DNA of 64,000 nucleotides. Origin: Succinivibrio dextrinosolvens (GTDB lineage: Bacteria; Pseudomonadota; Gammaproteobacteria; Enterobacterales; Succinivibrionaceae). This document shows positions 51,880-61,698 of this stretch, one piece after another; position 1 is the stretch's first letter; each line of letters begins with the position of its first letter. The DNA is taken from positions 2,130,747 through 2,194,746 of the forward strand of contig NZ_CP047056.1 of the NCBI RefSeq assembly GCF_011065405.1. Direction: 5' to 3'. A model generated the notes under the pieces. The model did not search any database. It had not been told where the DNA came from and saw only the letters and a program-made list of their open reading frames with translations. The translations under genes were made by a program, and so were the position numbers.

Positions 51880-52167
51880 TTACTGCATGGTGCTAAATTC
51901 GTGATCTAATCTCTCAAGATAGTTGCTCAGTTCATCCTCAGCAGTTGCAAAGACTACCACGTTGTCGGTAAAATCAAAGGTTCTGACGATACTGCCGTTC
52001 TGAAATACATTAGCTGTTCTGGTTTTTCTGTCATAATCAACTCGGATTTCAGACATAGTGTATTTCCTGAAGTCCTCGGTGGCTTTGGCACAGAAAGCTA
52101 TTGTAGCCTGTTCTCTCTGTTTAAGTTCTTCATCATAACGCTTGGTATCCAGATCCATCTCGAGCAT
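51880..52167 (-). CDS. Small hypothetical protein
   Basis: The protein has 95 residues, acidic and helical at both ends, with a beta-rich centre (RVDYDRKTRTANVFQNGSIV). The ATG has GGAGGAAT upstream, a strong signal, so the gene is real. No family is recognised. It is the last of three small minus-strand genes spaced by 15-35 bp, probably one operon. Confidence 0.6.
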   Translation of the reverse strand: MLEMDLDTKRYDEELKQREQATIAFCAKATEDFRKYTMSEIRVDYDRKTRTANVFQNGSIVRTFDFTDNVVVFATAEDELSNYLERLDHEFSTMQ

Positions 52168-52202
52168 AATTCCTCCAAAATATTTGTCTTAAATGGTTTG
52201 TC

Positions 52203-52442
52203 TTAGTCTGCAAACAGAATCTCTGGTTTGCCTAAATATGGTCTCTTGAGCTCCACAACCTCTTTTCTGGTTTTCTCAAGATCAATCTCATTATGATCCG
52301 TTGCATACACGTATTCTCTGAGCTCTATCAGCTTGAGTGATTCTGGTGAAAGAGGTTCATCATATCTTAGGCGGAAGCATATGAATGACATAGCTTCAGA
52401 GATCTCTTCAATCAGAATCTCTTTCTGAACTAAAGTGCACAT
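52203..52442 (-). CDS. Small hypothetical protein, paralogue of its neighbour
   Basis: The protein has 79 residues and aligns along its length with the 77-residue product at 52458: LIEEISEAMSFICFRLRYDE against LIEEVSVVSAFIGYRFRKDE, then RKEVVELKRPYLGKP against RKELAALKQPFLNKP. This is a tandem duplication. AAGGATCTGT lies upstream of the start. Function unknown. Confidence 0.6.
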   Translation of the reverse strand: MCTLVQKEILIEEISEAMSFICFRLRYDEPLSPESLKLIELREYVYATDHNEIDLEKTRKEVVELKRPYLGKPEILFAD

Positions 52443-52457
52443 ACAGATCCTTAATTT

Positions 52458-52691
52458 TTACGGGAAAACTATAGGTTTGTTGAGAAATGGCTGTTTAAGA
52501 GCGGCTAACTCTTTACGGATTTTCTCGGCATCGACCAACTCTGGTGAGGTGGCATACAGAAACCTTCGCACTTCTGCTGTTTTTAAAAACTCTTCAGGCA
52601 CCGGTTCGTCTTTTCTAAACCTGTAACCTATAAAAGCTGAAACCACGGATACTTCTTCAATCAGAAGTTCTTTTTCCATACGGCTACACAT
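52458..52691 (-). CDS. Small hypothetical protein, paralogue of its neighbour
   Basis: The protein has 77 residues, the first gene of the small operon. The start MCSRMEKELLIEEV has AAGGATCAT upstream; Met-5 is an alternative start. It is a mixed helical protein with a conserved YAT(S/D) motif and a KPxxF end, shared with the next gene. No family recognised. Confidence 0.6.
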   Translation of the reverse strand: MCSRMEKELLIEEVSVVSAFIGYRFRKDEPVPEEFLKTAEVRRFLYATSPELVDAEKIRKELAALKQPFLNKPIVFP

Positions 52692-52859
52692 TTATGATCC
52701 TTAATATTTACTTGATTTAACGTAAGTTTAATACTGAATACTTTAGATAGACTTAGCCTGAAGAGAATCTGGGGGTAGATTTTGCCAAAAAAGAAACCAG
52801 ACTATCTTAAGACGGCTCTCGATAATCTGGCTTCCTTTTCACAGAATATTGTTTAAAAC

Positions 52860-53660
52860 CTACTTTTTTTTTGCTGCTGCAAACTCAGCCTTGGCATTTG
52901 CTAAAGCAGTCAGGAACTCCTTGTCAGCATGAAGGCGAGCGTTGATGTAGGCTGCAATACGTCGGCCCATCTCCACATCGGACTGCCAGTGGAAGTCGCA
53001 TACTACACGGTTGTAGCCGTACCTGATACCGCTTTTATAGATTTCATCCTGATTGGCAGGATTGATTTCTGCAAGAATCAGGGCCAGAAGATATCCATAG
53101 GCACTGTGTCCTGAAGGATATGAGCCAGAGCCTATATGCTTGTCATCATCTTCCTTGGTGGAACAGGTTCTGTCACCAAAATACTGATAAGGTCTTACTC
53201 TGCTGTAGAACTTCTTTGGAGTGCGAGTACCGCCGTCGATGGCATCACCGATTACTCTCTGGATCAGATAATAGGTCCATGGAGTCTTTTCTTTGGTAAT
53301 CTCAATACAAAAGGCAGGAGAATAGAACTGACTTAGATAATCAGCACTGAGACTTGCTCCTTTGGCAGCATCCACCCAGTCCTGTGTGCCTTTGAGTTTT
53401 CGTGTTTCCTTGTAGATCTTCACATCATTCTTAAAAAGAGCTGAGCCTTCTTCTGGAGGAGCTACAACTACAGTTCTATAGTCAGGATACTGTGACTTAT
53501 CAAGGAAATGTGGGAAAACTGCTGTATGTCCTCCGGTACCTACACCTGAGGCATCAATCTGTGGTGTCAGCTTATTCCGAGAAGTACAGGAAGTGAGAAT
53601 GAAACATGTGGCAGCAATTGCGCTTAGCTTTAGAGCCTTTGAAAACTTAAGTGAATTCAT
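52860..53660 (-). CDS. Class A acid phosphatase (PhoN-like), lipoprotein, second copy
   Basis: The protein has 266 residues from the ATG at 53660 (GGAGTTGCC upstream). The signal peptide ends in the lipobox FILTSC. Signature motifs: KKFYSRVRP, YPSGHSAYGYLLALILAEIN, and YGYNRVVCDFHWQSDVEMGR, a complete PAP2-type site. It is similar to but clearly diverged from the enzyme at 44753. It probably acts on phosphomonoesters at the periplasmic face. Single gene. Confidence 0.9.
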   Translation of the reverse strand: MNSLKFSKALKLSAIAATCFILTSCTSRNKLTPQIDASGVGTGGHTAVFPHFLDKSQYPDYRTVVVAPPEEGSALFKNDVKIYKETRKLKGTQDWVDAAKGASLSADYLSQFYSPAFCIEITKEKTPWTYYLIQRVIGDAIDGGTRTPKKFYSRVRPYQYFGDRTCSTKEDDDKHIGSGSYPSGHSAYGYLLALILAEINPANQDEIYKSGIRYGYNRVVCDFHWQSDVEMGRRIAAYINARLHADKEFLTALANAKAEFAAAKKK

Positions 53661-54083
53661 AGAAGGCAACTCCAGAAAAAAAAGACATTCATTCTGAGTG
53701 TAAAAAGATTTTCTGCAGCTTCAATGGCGTTTAAGGATAGACTGCCTGATATTTAATTGATGTCTCACAGAATTTTTCTTGCAGAGAGCTGTTATGAAGA
53801 GAATAGAGAATTCTTCTGGGGCAGGATGGACGGATGGTGAGATGGTCAGGTGAATATCCTGGGACCATTGAAACTGCGGAGGCTTCCTTGGTTGCAACCT
53901 TTAAGAAGAATGGGGAAGGGAATATCAGAAGGATGAATATCTGTGAGGATAATATCAGCTAGGGGAATATAAGAGAACTGGCGTGGAATAATCTGGTGAT
54001 TTGGAGTCGGTTTTAGCTGTTATTTAGCCTGCCTTGTTAAGAGAGAGTGTAGCAGGCTAAACTGAGATAGAGCTTGTTAAAGC
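53661..54083. other. Intergenic region with a terminator-like stem
   Basis: No gene is seen. The stretch is locally purine-rich with loose GGGAATAT repeats (about 53880-53975). A perfect stem TTTAGCCTGC/GCAGGCTAAA (54023-54061) probably ends the Sel1-repeat gene. Confidence 0.5.
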
Positions 54084-55622
54084 CTAATTGCCTTGCCCTT
54101 TGAGTTTTGCAATGCTCTCACATCCATCCTCCAGACCTAAGTCACAGGCTTTTTTGTAGTTTTCTTTTGCGAGCTTATTATCTTTTGGTACACCGTGTCC
54201 GTTCTCATAGATTAAGCCAAGACCAAAACAGCCGGTACCATTGTTAAGCTCACAGGCTTTCTCATAATAGCTTCTAGCCTGATTTAAATCTGTTTTTACT
54301 CCAAGGCCGTTGATATACAGATATCCAAGATTGCCACAGCCGGAACCTGAATTAAGCTTGCAGGCTTTTTCATAATAGTTCTTCTCCTGCACGTGATCTT
54401 TTTTTACTCCCTGTCCTTTTCCGTATAAGAGACCAAGATTCAGACAGCCGGCATTTGCATTAAGATTACAGCCCTTTTCATAATAGTTTTGGGCCTTTTG
54501 AAAATCCTGAGGTACTCCTTCTCCGTTTTCATAAAGTAAGCCCACATTCACACAGCCGTTACCTTCGTTAAGGCTGCACCCCTTTTCCCAGTAGGTGTAG
54601 GCCTTTTGATAATCCTGTTTTACAACCTGTCCGGAATTATACATAAGCCCAAGATTTACACAGCCTCGGCCTGAATTGAGCTCGCATGCTTTTTCAAAAT
54701 AGCCTTTAGCCTTCTGCAGATCCTGTTTTTCTCCCAGGGCGTTTTCATATATAAGTCCAAGATTGCCGCAACCGTTTCCTTCGTTAAGAGCGCAAGATTT
54801 TTCCCAGTATACTTTTGCCGGTTTGAAATCCTGTGCTACACCCTGTCCGTTGGCATATAAAATACCGATATTGCCACAGCCGATTCGATCATTAAGCTCA
54901 CAGCCCTTCTCAAAATAGACTTTGGCCTGCGCAAAATCCTGTTTTACTCCATCTCCCTCAAGATATAAGGAACCAAGATTTGTACAGCCTCTGGCTTCCT
55001 TAAGCTTACAGGCTTTCTCATAGTATTCATGAGCTTTCGTATAATCAGGCTTATCCAGTCTTCCGTAAAGATAGATGTTGCCTTTGACAAAACAGTCCTC
55101 GCCATTATCACTGTCACAGCCTTTGGAGGCTAAATCAAGGCTGGTTTTATAGGCCTTTTGAGATTCTGACTCGTTCTTTTTAGCAAGTATTCCTTTTCCA
55201 AGAACATTGCCTAACTCGTAGCAGGAATAGGCATGATTAAAGGAACAGCCTTTTGTATAGGCATCAACCACATTAGAGCCGTTTTTATCCTCTAAAAGTT
55301 TCTTTTCATATAGCTGACCCAGCTTAAGGCAGCTTTGCCCGCTGGAGAGGCTGCAGCCTTTTTCATAGACACTCTTTGCTTTGAGGTAGTCCTTATGCTC
55401 AGAATTAACATCTGAGAATTGGTTTCCTGCAAGAATACAGGCTTTTGAATTGCTGTCATTTAAGCAGGACTGTTCCAAGGCTTCTATGTCTGAACCTGAT
55501 ACCTTACTGGTGTCCTTTTGTGCTTTTACATCGTCCGTATTGAAGAATCTGTCTAAAATATTGTCTGCATAAGAGTTTGAGGAGAGGAGCAGTAAGCCTG
55601 CCAGAAAACATAGTTTCTTCAT
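54084..55622 (-). CDS. Exported Sel1-like/Hcp-like repeat protein
   Basis: The protein has 512 residues. A Sec signal peptide (LCFLAGLLLLSSNSYA) is followed by about twelve 36-residue Sel1-like repeats of the form YYEKACELNNGTGCFGLGLI with two cysteines per repeat, as in Helicobacter cysteine-rich proteins. The repeats form an alpha-solenoid stabilised by disulphides in the periplasm or outside. Such proteins mediate protein binding. The ligand is unknown. Repeats are diverged enough to be stable. Confidence 0.88.
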   Translation of the reverse strand: MKKLCFLAGLLLLSSNSYADNILDRFFNTDDVKAQKDTSKVSGSDIEALEQSCLNDSNSKACILAGNQFSDVNSEHKDYLKAKSVYEKGCSLSSGQSCLKLGQLYEKKLLEDKNGSNVVDAYTKGCSFNHAYSCYELGNVLGKGILAKKNESESQKAYKTSLDLASKGCDSDNGEDCFVKGNIYLYGRLDKPDYTKAHEYYEKACKLKEARGCTNLGSLYLEGDGVKQDFAQAKVYFEKGCELNDRIGCGNIGILYANGQGVAQDFKPAKVYWEKSCALNEGNGCGNLGLIYENALGEKQDLQKAKGYFEKACELNSGRGCVNLGLMYNSGQVVKQDYQKAYTYWEKGCSLNEGNGCVNVGLLYENGEGVPQDFQKAQNYYEKGCNLNANAGCLNLGLLYGKGQGVKKDHVQEKNYYEKACKLNSGSGCGNLGYLYINGLGVKTDLNQARSYYEKACELNNGTGCFGLGLIYENGHGVPKDNKLAKENYKKACDLGLEDGCESIAKLKGQGN

Positions 55623-55973
55623 GTTTATCCTTATATTCTTTTCATATATACAAATAAATGTAATTCAACTAACAAGATTGTCAATACTTCGATAAGTCTA
55701 GGAAGTAGGGAAGTAAGTTGTGACCGGAGTTTAATACGGGGTTATGAGATTTTAATTAGAGGAGGGGAGATGATTTGAAATATTATTCTTAAAGTACAAA
55801 TAGTTAGCAGACTATAAAAGAGCATAGTTTTAGTTACATTTTTTTTAGCAGAACTTTGGAGCTAGAAAAGTTGATATTTTCTTCACTTATGAACAAATCA
55901 TAATTTTATAACAGACTATAAAACTGATATAATGTTTGATAATTATAACAGACATATCTTTTTGTAATATATT
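55623..55973 (+). promoter_or_regulatory. Upstream region of the serine recombinase with repeated motif
   Basis: Three copies of a CAGAC(T)ATA motif: GCAGACTATAAAAGAG (about 55807), AACAGACTATAAAACTG (about 55911) and AACAGACATATC (about 55949). A -10-like TATAATG lies between the last two. They could be recombinase sub-sites or operators. No gene is visible. Confidence 0.4.
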
Positions 55974-56543
55974 ATGAGTAATTTTCAGCGTTTAGCATAC
56001 ATCCGCGTGAGCACAGTCGACAAAAGTTTTGACCGTCAACTTGATGGAATGACATTTGATAAAGTTTTTGAAGAAAAAATCAGTGGCAGGACTCGAGAAA
56101 GACCTGCTTTAAAAAATATGCTCTCTTATTGTCGTGAGGGGGACCATATATACGTCCACTCGATGGATCGTTTGGCACGTAATCTGAGAGATCTTCTTGA
56201 CCTTGTTAAAGAGATAACTGATAAAGGCTGTACCATTCATTTTTTTCAGCAACATTTAGAATTCTCTAATGATGATAACAATCCAACAGCAAAACTAATG
56301 CTGCAGGTAATAGGCGGTGTTGCTGAGTTTGAGGCTGCACTGATCAGATCAAGAGTATTAGAAGGTATTGCTGCTGCTAAGGCAAGGGGAACGTATAAAT
56401 CAGGAAGACCGGTGGTTATGACCGACGAGAAGAAGAAAATCTGTCATGATAAATATGCAGTGGGAGTTCCTATGACAAGGATAGCAAAAGATCTTGGGGT
56501 TTCTAGGATGACTGTTTATAGAGAACTTAGAAAAAAAATATAA
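55974..56543 (+). CDS. Serine recombinase (resolvase/invertase family)
   Basis: The protein has 189 residues, the usual size. The catalytic serine lies in AYIRVSTVDKSFDRQ; other active-site parts are SGRTRERPALKNM and VHSMDRLARNLRDLLDLV. A C-terminal helix-turn-helix (VPMTRIAKDLGVSRMTVYRE) binds the recombination site. Proteins of this size invert or resolve DNA. No paired inverted sites are seen around it, but CAGACTATA repeats lie upstream. The downstream IS and the type I R-M operon may be neighbours only by chance. Confidence 0.88.
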   Translation: MSNFQRLAYIRVSTVDKSFDRQLDGMTFDKVFEEKISGRTRERPALKNMLSYCREGDHIYVHSMDRLARNLRDLLDLVKEITDKGCTIHFFQQHLEFSNDDNNPTAKLMLQVIGGVAEFEAALIRSRVLEGIAAAKARGTYKSGRPVVMTDEKKKICHDKYAVGVPMTRIAKDLGVSRMTVYRELRKKI

Positions 56544-56597
56544 CTACGAATTCTACCAGATAGGACTCTCTCGGCTTTAAAATTATTTACTAATCTA

Positions 56598-58271
56598 TAA
56601 TTCCCGATAATTTATTACACTATATTATAAAGGTTTTCTGTTGAATTTTGTAGTGATATAAACTATAATGTAGTTAAAGTTAATATTATACTACAGGTTC
56701 ACTATGCCATATATTGTCTATACCAAAAGAGCTGACGGAGATTATGCCAGAGTAGTCGAGTCTGAACGAGACGGAAAAACTGTTAAGCAGAAATATATTT
56801 GTTCTTTAGGAAGGGTGGTCGATCGTACCGCGGGGATTTTTAAAAATCGTAAAAACGGGATCTTTCACTACGATATTGAGAATGGTTTTACCAAAGTTTC
56901 TTCAGATTATGAATTACCTGAAGTGTTAAAGCATCCGTCAAATACCGTGGAAACAGAGAAACTAATCCTGGATTTTGGCAGTAGTTTTATTCTTAACGAG
57001 TACCTTAAGCGACAGAATTTTTACGAGGCTTTTCTTAAGGTGATACCAGAAGAGACTGATACCCTTATGTCATGTCTTTTTTACCGAATTCAGAACAGTG
57101 GCAGAGCCTCTCTGTATATTGAAGACTGGTATCAGGGAAACTACGTTAGGGAGCTTTTTCCAAAGGCAAAATTAAGTTCTCAGAGACTCAGTGAATTTAT
57201 GGTACGTCTTGGAGAAGAAAGTGTGCAACGTCGCTTCTTCAGGTATTATCTCGAAGCTTTGTATGGAGAGACTGGTGGCAGAGGTATTCTCATAGACAGT
57301 ACTGGTGTTCCTAATGCTACAAAGATGGAGGTTACACAGCTTTCCAATCATAATGGAGAGATAAATGTTGAAACCCGTCTTATATATGCAGTTGACCGTA
57401 ATACTGGCATGCCGGTATATTTCAGACATGTCGCTAGTAACATTATTGATGTAACTACACTGAGGACAACTCTTGCTGAACTTGAGCAGTACAAGATCAA
57501 GATTGACTGTGCAATCGTGGATGCAGGATATTACTGCGAGGATAATATTGAAGAACTCTATGAGGGGGAGGTTCACTTTATATCAAGGCTAGCTCCTAAT
57601 CGAAAGCTGTATAAGCAAGTGGTATCAGCGAATCTGGATGGACTAACATCCTCAGAGAATGCACTAAGATATGGAAGAAGATTAGTTTACATTAAGGCAG
57701 TTGAAGTTAACCTTGGAGTTTATAAAGGTTATGCCTACATCGGTATAGATCATGACAGCAGAACTCAGCAGTTTAAAAGAGCTGTATTTACTGCTCTAGA
57801 TGATAAGCTGTCTCCTGAAGAAACCGATGCTCGAGTGGAAAAACTAGGACTCTTTGTGATTATATCCTCTGATAAAATCAGTAGAGAGGAAATACTGCCT
57901 CTGTATTACACAAGACAACAGGTTGAACAGGTATTTGATATCTGCAAACACAATGCCTCTCTGCTACCGATAAGAGTACAATCAGAAGATACTTTTAGAG
58001 GCCACCTGATGCTGACATTTCTAGCAACAGCTGTTATTCAAAGAATGCAGCGAGAACTTATAGAAAAACAGAAGGGAAAGAAACCAAGTAAACAAAAACT
58101 GAATCCAGAAGGCGTGTTCTTTGTATCTCAAATACAGAAATGCAAAGTTTATGAGGAAAACATAATTCCGCAGGAACCTGGTAAAACAGTAAATGATATA
58201 TACCATGCGCTAGGGATCGAAAGCCCGATCAAGATCCGTAGGACTGTAGTGTAACAAATGATCGGGAATTA
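56598..58271 (+). mobile_element. IS4/IS1634-like insertion sequence
   Basis: The ends are imperfect inverted repeats of about 26 bp: left TAATTCCCGATAATTTATTA, right reversed TAATTCCCGATCATTTGTTA, both continuing CACTA. No clear target duplication is found, so one flank may have changed. It has one intact transposase gene. Confidence 0.8.
56704..58254 (+). CDS. IS4/IS1634-like DDE transposase
   Basis: The protein has 516 residues in a single uninterrupted frame. Catalytic positions: GILIDSTGVPNA (Asp), CAIVDAGYYCEDN (Asp), and YYTRQQVEQVFDICK, which fits Y-(2)-R-(3)-E-(6)-K. It shares the overall plan with the frameshifted transposases at 33800 and 59216 but is clearly a different IS. AGGTTCACT precedes the ATG. 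It is probably active. Confidence 0.87.
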   Translation: MPYIVYTKRADGDYARVVESERDGKTVKQKYICSLGRVVDRTAGIFKNRKNGIFHYDIENGFTKVSSDYELPEVLKHPSNTVETEKLILDFGSSFILNEYLKRQNFYEAFLKVIPEETDTLMSCLFYRIQNSGRASLYIEDWYQGNYVRELFPKAKLSSQRLSEFMVRLGEESVQRRFFRYYLEALYGETGGRGILIDSTGVPNATKMEVTQLSNHNGEINVETRLIYAVDRNTGMPVYFRHVASNIIDVTTLRTTLAELEQYKIKIDCAIVDAGYYCEDNIEELYEGEVHFISRLAPNRKLYKQVVSANLDGLTSSENALRYGRRLVYIKAVEVNLGVYKGYAYIGIDHDSRTQQFKRAVFTALDDKLSPEETDARVEKLGLFVIISSDKISREEILPLYYTRQQVEQVFDICKHNASLLPIRVQSEDTFRGHLMLTFLATAVIQRMQRELIEKQKGKKPSKQKLNPEGVFFVSQIQKCKVYEENIIPQEPGKTVNDIYHALGIESPIKIRRTVV

Positions 58272-58312
58272 AAGCTAATGGATTTTTTAAATTTTTTTGT
58301 AGGGGTTAGAAG

Positions 58313-58555
58313 ATGGATTACAGACTTTCTTATGATAATACTGAAGAGCTTTTTGAAGATTTTTCTTCTTTAAAAGAGCGTTGTAAAGAATTATCAGAAA
58401 AAAATCCAAATATTATCTTAATAGCAGAAAATTGGAGAAAACGAGGCCCTTTTTATGAATATAATCCTTCGAAGGCATCTTTTATTTGTCATTCTTTTTC
58501 AGAATATTCAGACAGTTCAGAAGGAACTCCAGAGAAAGAGGTAAATGAGTTCTAA
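58313..58555 (+). CDS. Small hypothetical protein, possibly truncated
   Basis: The protein has 80 residues with GGGGTTAGAAG before the ATG. It is polar and acidic with one aromatic-rich patch (GPFYEYNPSKASFICHSF). No family is recognised. It starts 42 bp after the IS and may be the remaining part of a gene cut by it. A strong terminator follows. Confidence 0.45.
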   Translation: MDYRLSYDNTEELFEDFSSLKERCKELSEKNPNIILIAENWRKRGPFYEYNPSKASFICHSFSEYSDSSEGTPEKEVNEF

Positions 58556-58571
58556 AGGTGCCTTTTTGAAC

Positions 58572-58601
58572 TTGGGGAGGCAAGCGAATATTGCTCCCCA
58601 A
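58572..58601. terminator. Bidirectional hairpin terminator
   Basis: TTGGGGAGGCAA and TTGCTCCCCAA pair around GCGAATA, between the small gene and the convergent hsdS. Confidence 0.7.
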
Positions 58602-58608
58602 CACTCTG

Positions 58609-59058
58609 TTATTCCTTTAACTTATAACAATATGGAAGTAATTCTTCAATTTTTTTAACAATACGTTTCTGCTCTGCTAGAGGAGGGACAGGGATCATCA
58701 ATTTTTGAATTCTTAATATAGCTAGTTTTGGTTGGCTAACTTTTGTTATATATTCTTGAATCTGATTCTGTATTATATTTGATGATAAAATATGTATTAA
58801 CCAATCTTGATTCGTCTTTATAGGAATAATTCTATCTGCATTTTCTGTTAAATTAGCTCCATCCAGCTCAGCTGGAATTTTTCCTACTTTTCCAATTGTT
58901 CCTGCTACAGTAATGTATACATCTTCTTTATTGATGATATATCTAGAGATCGAAGGGTAAATATCTTCAGGAACATACTGGAGATTACTAGTACATACAG
59001 AACCATTTTTCATATCGGAAACTCGTATATAAATATGGCCATTATTATTTGGTATTAA
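58609..59058 (-). pseudogene. hsdS: Type I restriction specificity subunit HsdS, 3' part after IS insertion
   Basis: This is the end of hsdS: the second target-recognition domain (VYITVAGTIGKVGKIP, TNQDWLIHILSSNIIQNQIQ) and the conserved C-terminal helix (PPLAEQKRIVKKIEELLPYC). The IS at 59059 separates it from the start at 60899. Joining across one copy of the 5-bp duplication restores AGRQLIPNNNGHIYIRVSDM in frame, so the gene was intact before insertion. It can initiate internally at MKNGS but would lack conserved region 1. Confidence 0.88.
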
Positions 59059-59215
59059 CCTAGGATAAATATAAAAGTAACACTATAGTCACATTTTATC
59101 AATAACTTTGCTTATTGATTGTTCTTTAACAGTAAAATGCCTAGATATTCCTGCTTTATATATATTATAATAGCACTATATAGTGTTATGTAATCTTTAA
59201 AACAAGGTATTTTGT

Positions 59216-60061
59216 ATGGCATTTATCCGAATTCAGAAATTAAAAAAGGATGAAAGTGGAAAAATTCTGTCTGGTTCTGCATCCATTATTGATGTGAATT
59301 ATGATCCAAAAGCAAAATACCATGCGCAGCAAAGAGTTCGAGAAAAGCTTGGTAAGGTTATTGAACTCTACAGTAAACGCTGTGGTTTATTTCAATCACC
59401 AACTAGAGGTCTTGTTATCTATGATGCTGATACCGATAGATTTTCTTCTCCTCTGACCAGAGAGGCAGCTGAAGAGCAGTTTAATGACGAAAAGCTCATA
59501 GAGCAGATTTTTCCTTCTGCAGATGTACATACTGTATTCGGAGACGGTTATCTAGTTGCTGAGGTATTGAAGAGTTCTGGATTATGGGATGTAATCTGTA
59601 CCGCCTTTCCTGAAAAAGTTACACAGGAGAGATTATTCTGTCATCTAATTTACGGAATACTTCGTGATGGTTCCAGAATAAGCTGTGAAGATTTTATAGC
59701 AAAATCTTTTCTTTTCTACTGTGTACAGGACATTCCTTTATCGAGTCTAAAATCTGATACAAGATACTTTTCGGCTATGGGTGAAGATTCTGCAAGAATG
59801 GACTTCTTCAGAGCATACTGCGATTACATGAGAAAACAGAATCCATCTTTTGGCAAGGGCTGCTTTGTTGATTCCACTCCGCTTCCAAATAAAATTGATT
59901 CTCCTTTTAACGCTCTGTGTTCTCACGGTGTAGCTTCAACCTCTATACAGATGCGACTTGTAATGGTTCTTGATGAAGAAACACTGCAACCTATTTGGTA
60001 CGACGTTATCCCTGGTAATATTTTAGATATCAGTACACTAAAACTATCAGCAAAGACGTAG
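59216..60061 (+). CDS. IS transposase, first frame (copy B)
   Basis: Identical in translation to the 281-aa product at 33800, including the -1 overlap after LDISTLK. It holds the first catalytic Asp only. Since the downstream frame is broken here, this copy cannot make a full enzyme by a single frameshift and could move only with help from copy A. Confidence 0.8.
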   Translation: MAFIRIQKLKKDESGKILSGSASIIDVNYDPKAKYHAQQRVREKLGKVIELYSKRCGLFQSPTRGLVIYDADTDRFSSPLTREAAEEQFNDEKLIEQIFPSADVHTVFGDGYLVAEVLKSSGLWDVICTAFPEKVTQERLFCHLIYGILRDGSRISCEDFIAKSFLFYCVQDIPLSSLKSDTRYFSAMGEDSARMDFFRAYCDYMRKQNPSFGKGCFVDSTPLPNKIDSPFNALCSHGVASTSIQMRLVMVLDEETLQPIWYDVIPGNILDISTLKLSAKT

Positions 60062-60311
60062 AGGTAAGTCTGGGTATTACAATCAACGGATATACTCTGG
60101 ATGCAGGTTATGCATCTAAAGAGCTGATTATGGCTTTTGAACTCCAGAAAGAACAGGAGCCTATTCCAGAAAAGAAGTATCTTGTAAGGATGCCTTCCAA
60201 AGAGGATATCCCTACAGGGAACTTTATCAGGAGTTTAAAGAGCAGTTTAATCAGGCTAAATACAGTTTTGTCAGAGGAGGACATATATACTTTGGCAGAG
60301 CTGTAACCAAG

Positions 60312-60869
60312 ATGATATTTGGTACGCCGGTTCGCTGCTATGTATATGTCGATAAGTACAATGCTTTAAAAGGTCATACTTCATATATGATGGAGCATCC
60401 TGAAGAATATGATGCATTAACAAATCGGGAAAAGAACTGGTACCAGGCTAAATTCGGCTATTTTGTACTCATAGCAAATTACCTAAAAACACCATCTCAG
60501 ATGCTTGATGAATACTTTTGCAGAACCAATATTGAAACCGCTTTTAAGACGGATAAAGAGTACCTGAAGCTACTGCCTTTATGTAAATGGAGTGATTTGA
60601 CTGTAAGAGGAAAAATCCTCAGTGATGTTATAGATTCCATCTTAAGAAGCAAAATTCAGCAGATAAGAAAAGGCTCAGTATACTCATTGTCAGCAATGAT
60701 TGGTAAATGTCAGTCACTAATGTGTTTCCGAGACAAAAACTCTGAGCAGGTATATGTTGAGGTGGCAAACAAGCAGGTTAGGACCTGCTATGAGGAATTG
60801 GGAGTAACAGTACCTCAAAAGATCGATCTGAAATCATATATGACCGATCTTTTTGATCAAAATTTATAG
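60312..60869 (+). pseudogene. IS transposase, second frame, broken (copy B)
   Basis: The rest of the transposase from MIFGTPVRCYVYV to the end, with the Y-R-E-K block YFCRTNIETAFKTDK. The one-base deletion near 60200 separates it from the part with the second Asp (about 60043-60200). Confidence 0.8.
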
Positions 60870-60957
60870 TGTTACTTTTGTGTTTATCTTAGGATTAATT
60901 GTCTTCCAGCAGGAATACGTTTTCCTCCATATATTGATGAAATATCTCCTAAATAAA

Positions 60958-61158
60958 CCCACTTCCAACTCTCAGGAATCTCAAAAGGAATCTCATCTTT
61001 TGTAATTTCAGGTAAAGGCTTTTCTTTCTTAATCTTGCCGTCTGCTATCAACTTCTTCTTTTCTTCCTGAATCTGAGAATACAACTCTTCTGCAGTTCCA
61101 TCTTCTGGTCTCTGTTCTACAAGCTTCCCTCTGATAGCTAAATCAAGAATCTTCTTTT
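60958..61158 (-). repeat. 201-bp direct repeat in hsdS, copy 2
   Basis: About 201 bp matching 61699-61899 with few differences. It encodes the segment from KKILDLAIRGKLVEQRP to IPESWKWV that precedes the second recognition domain. Confidence 0.85.
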
Positions 61159-61698
61159 CCAGAAGCTTTCCATCTTTAGCCAAATCACCCTTAGTTTTCT
61201 CAATTACATCTATTCTCGAGAAGATTTCCTCCACTTTATCAACAATACGTTTTTGTTCTGAAAGAGGAGGAAGTGAGAAATTAAATTTTTTTAAGTGTGT
61301 TGGTCCATAATGTTTTATGGCATCACCTTTTTTATTTTGGTTAACTTGTTTAGCGTAATAGGATGATTGTAAGAAATATTTAAAATAAGTCTTATTAACA
61401 TTGCAAAACATTTTAAATCTGATAATTCCTGTATAAGGAATTGATCCGGCAGTGTCTTCATCTATTTCAGAAATTTTGTCCATTGAAGCACTTGTACTTA
61501 TTACTATATCTCCCTTTTCTAACGAGAAATGACTCCATCTCTCTTTAACCATTAAAGGGTCAAGATAGTTACATCCTTTTAACGATGCAAATTCGTTGGA
61601 TAGTCCTGATAATCTAAGTAATGGAATACCTTGTTTTCTGAAATCTTGTGCTAATATGCCAGGGCCTTCTTGAAAGTAAGAAATTTCAGGAATTCTTA

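Larger units (their letters stand above)
59059..60893 (+). mobile_element. IS4-superfamily insertion sequence, copy B (in hsdS)
   Basis: The element is 1835 bp, nearly identical to copy A at 33643, with the same ends and a 5-bp duplication ATTAA (59054-59058 and 60894-60898). One A is missing near 60200 (CCAAAGAGG against CCAAAAGAGG in copy A), which adds a disabling frameshift. Confidence 0.93.
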
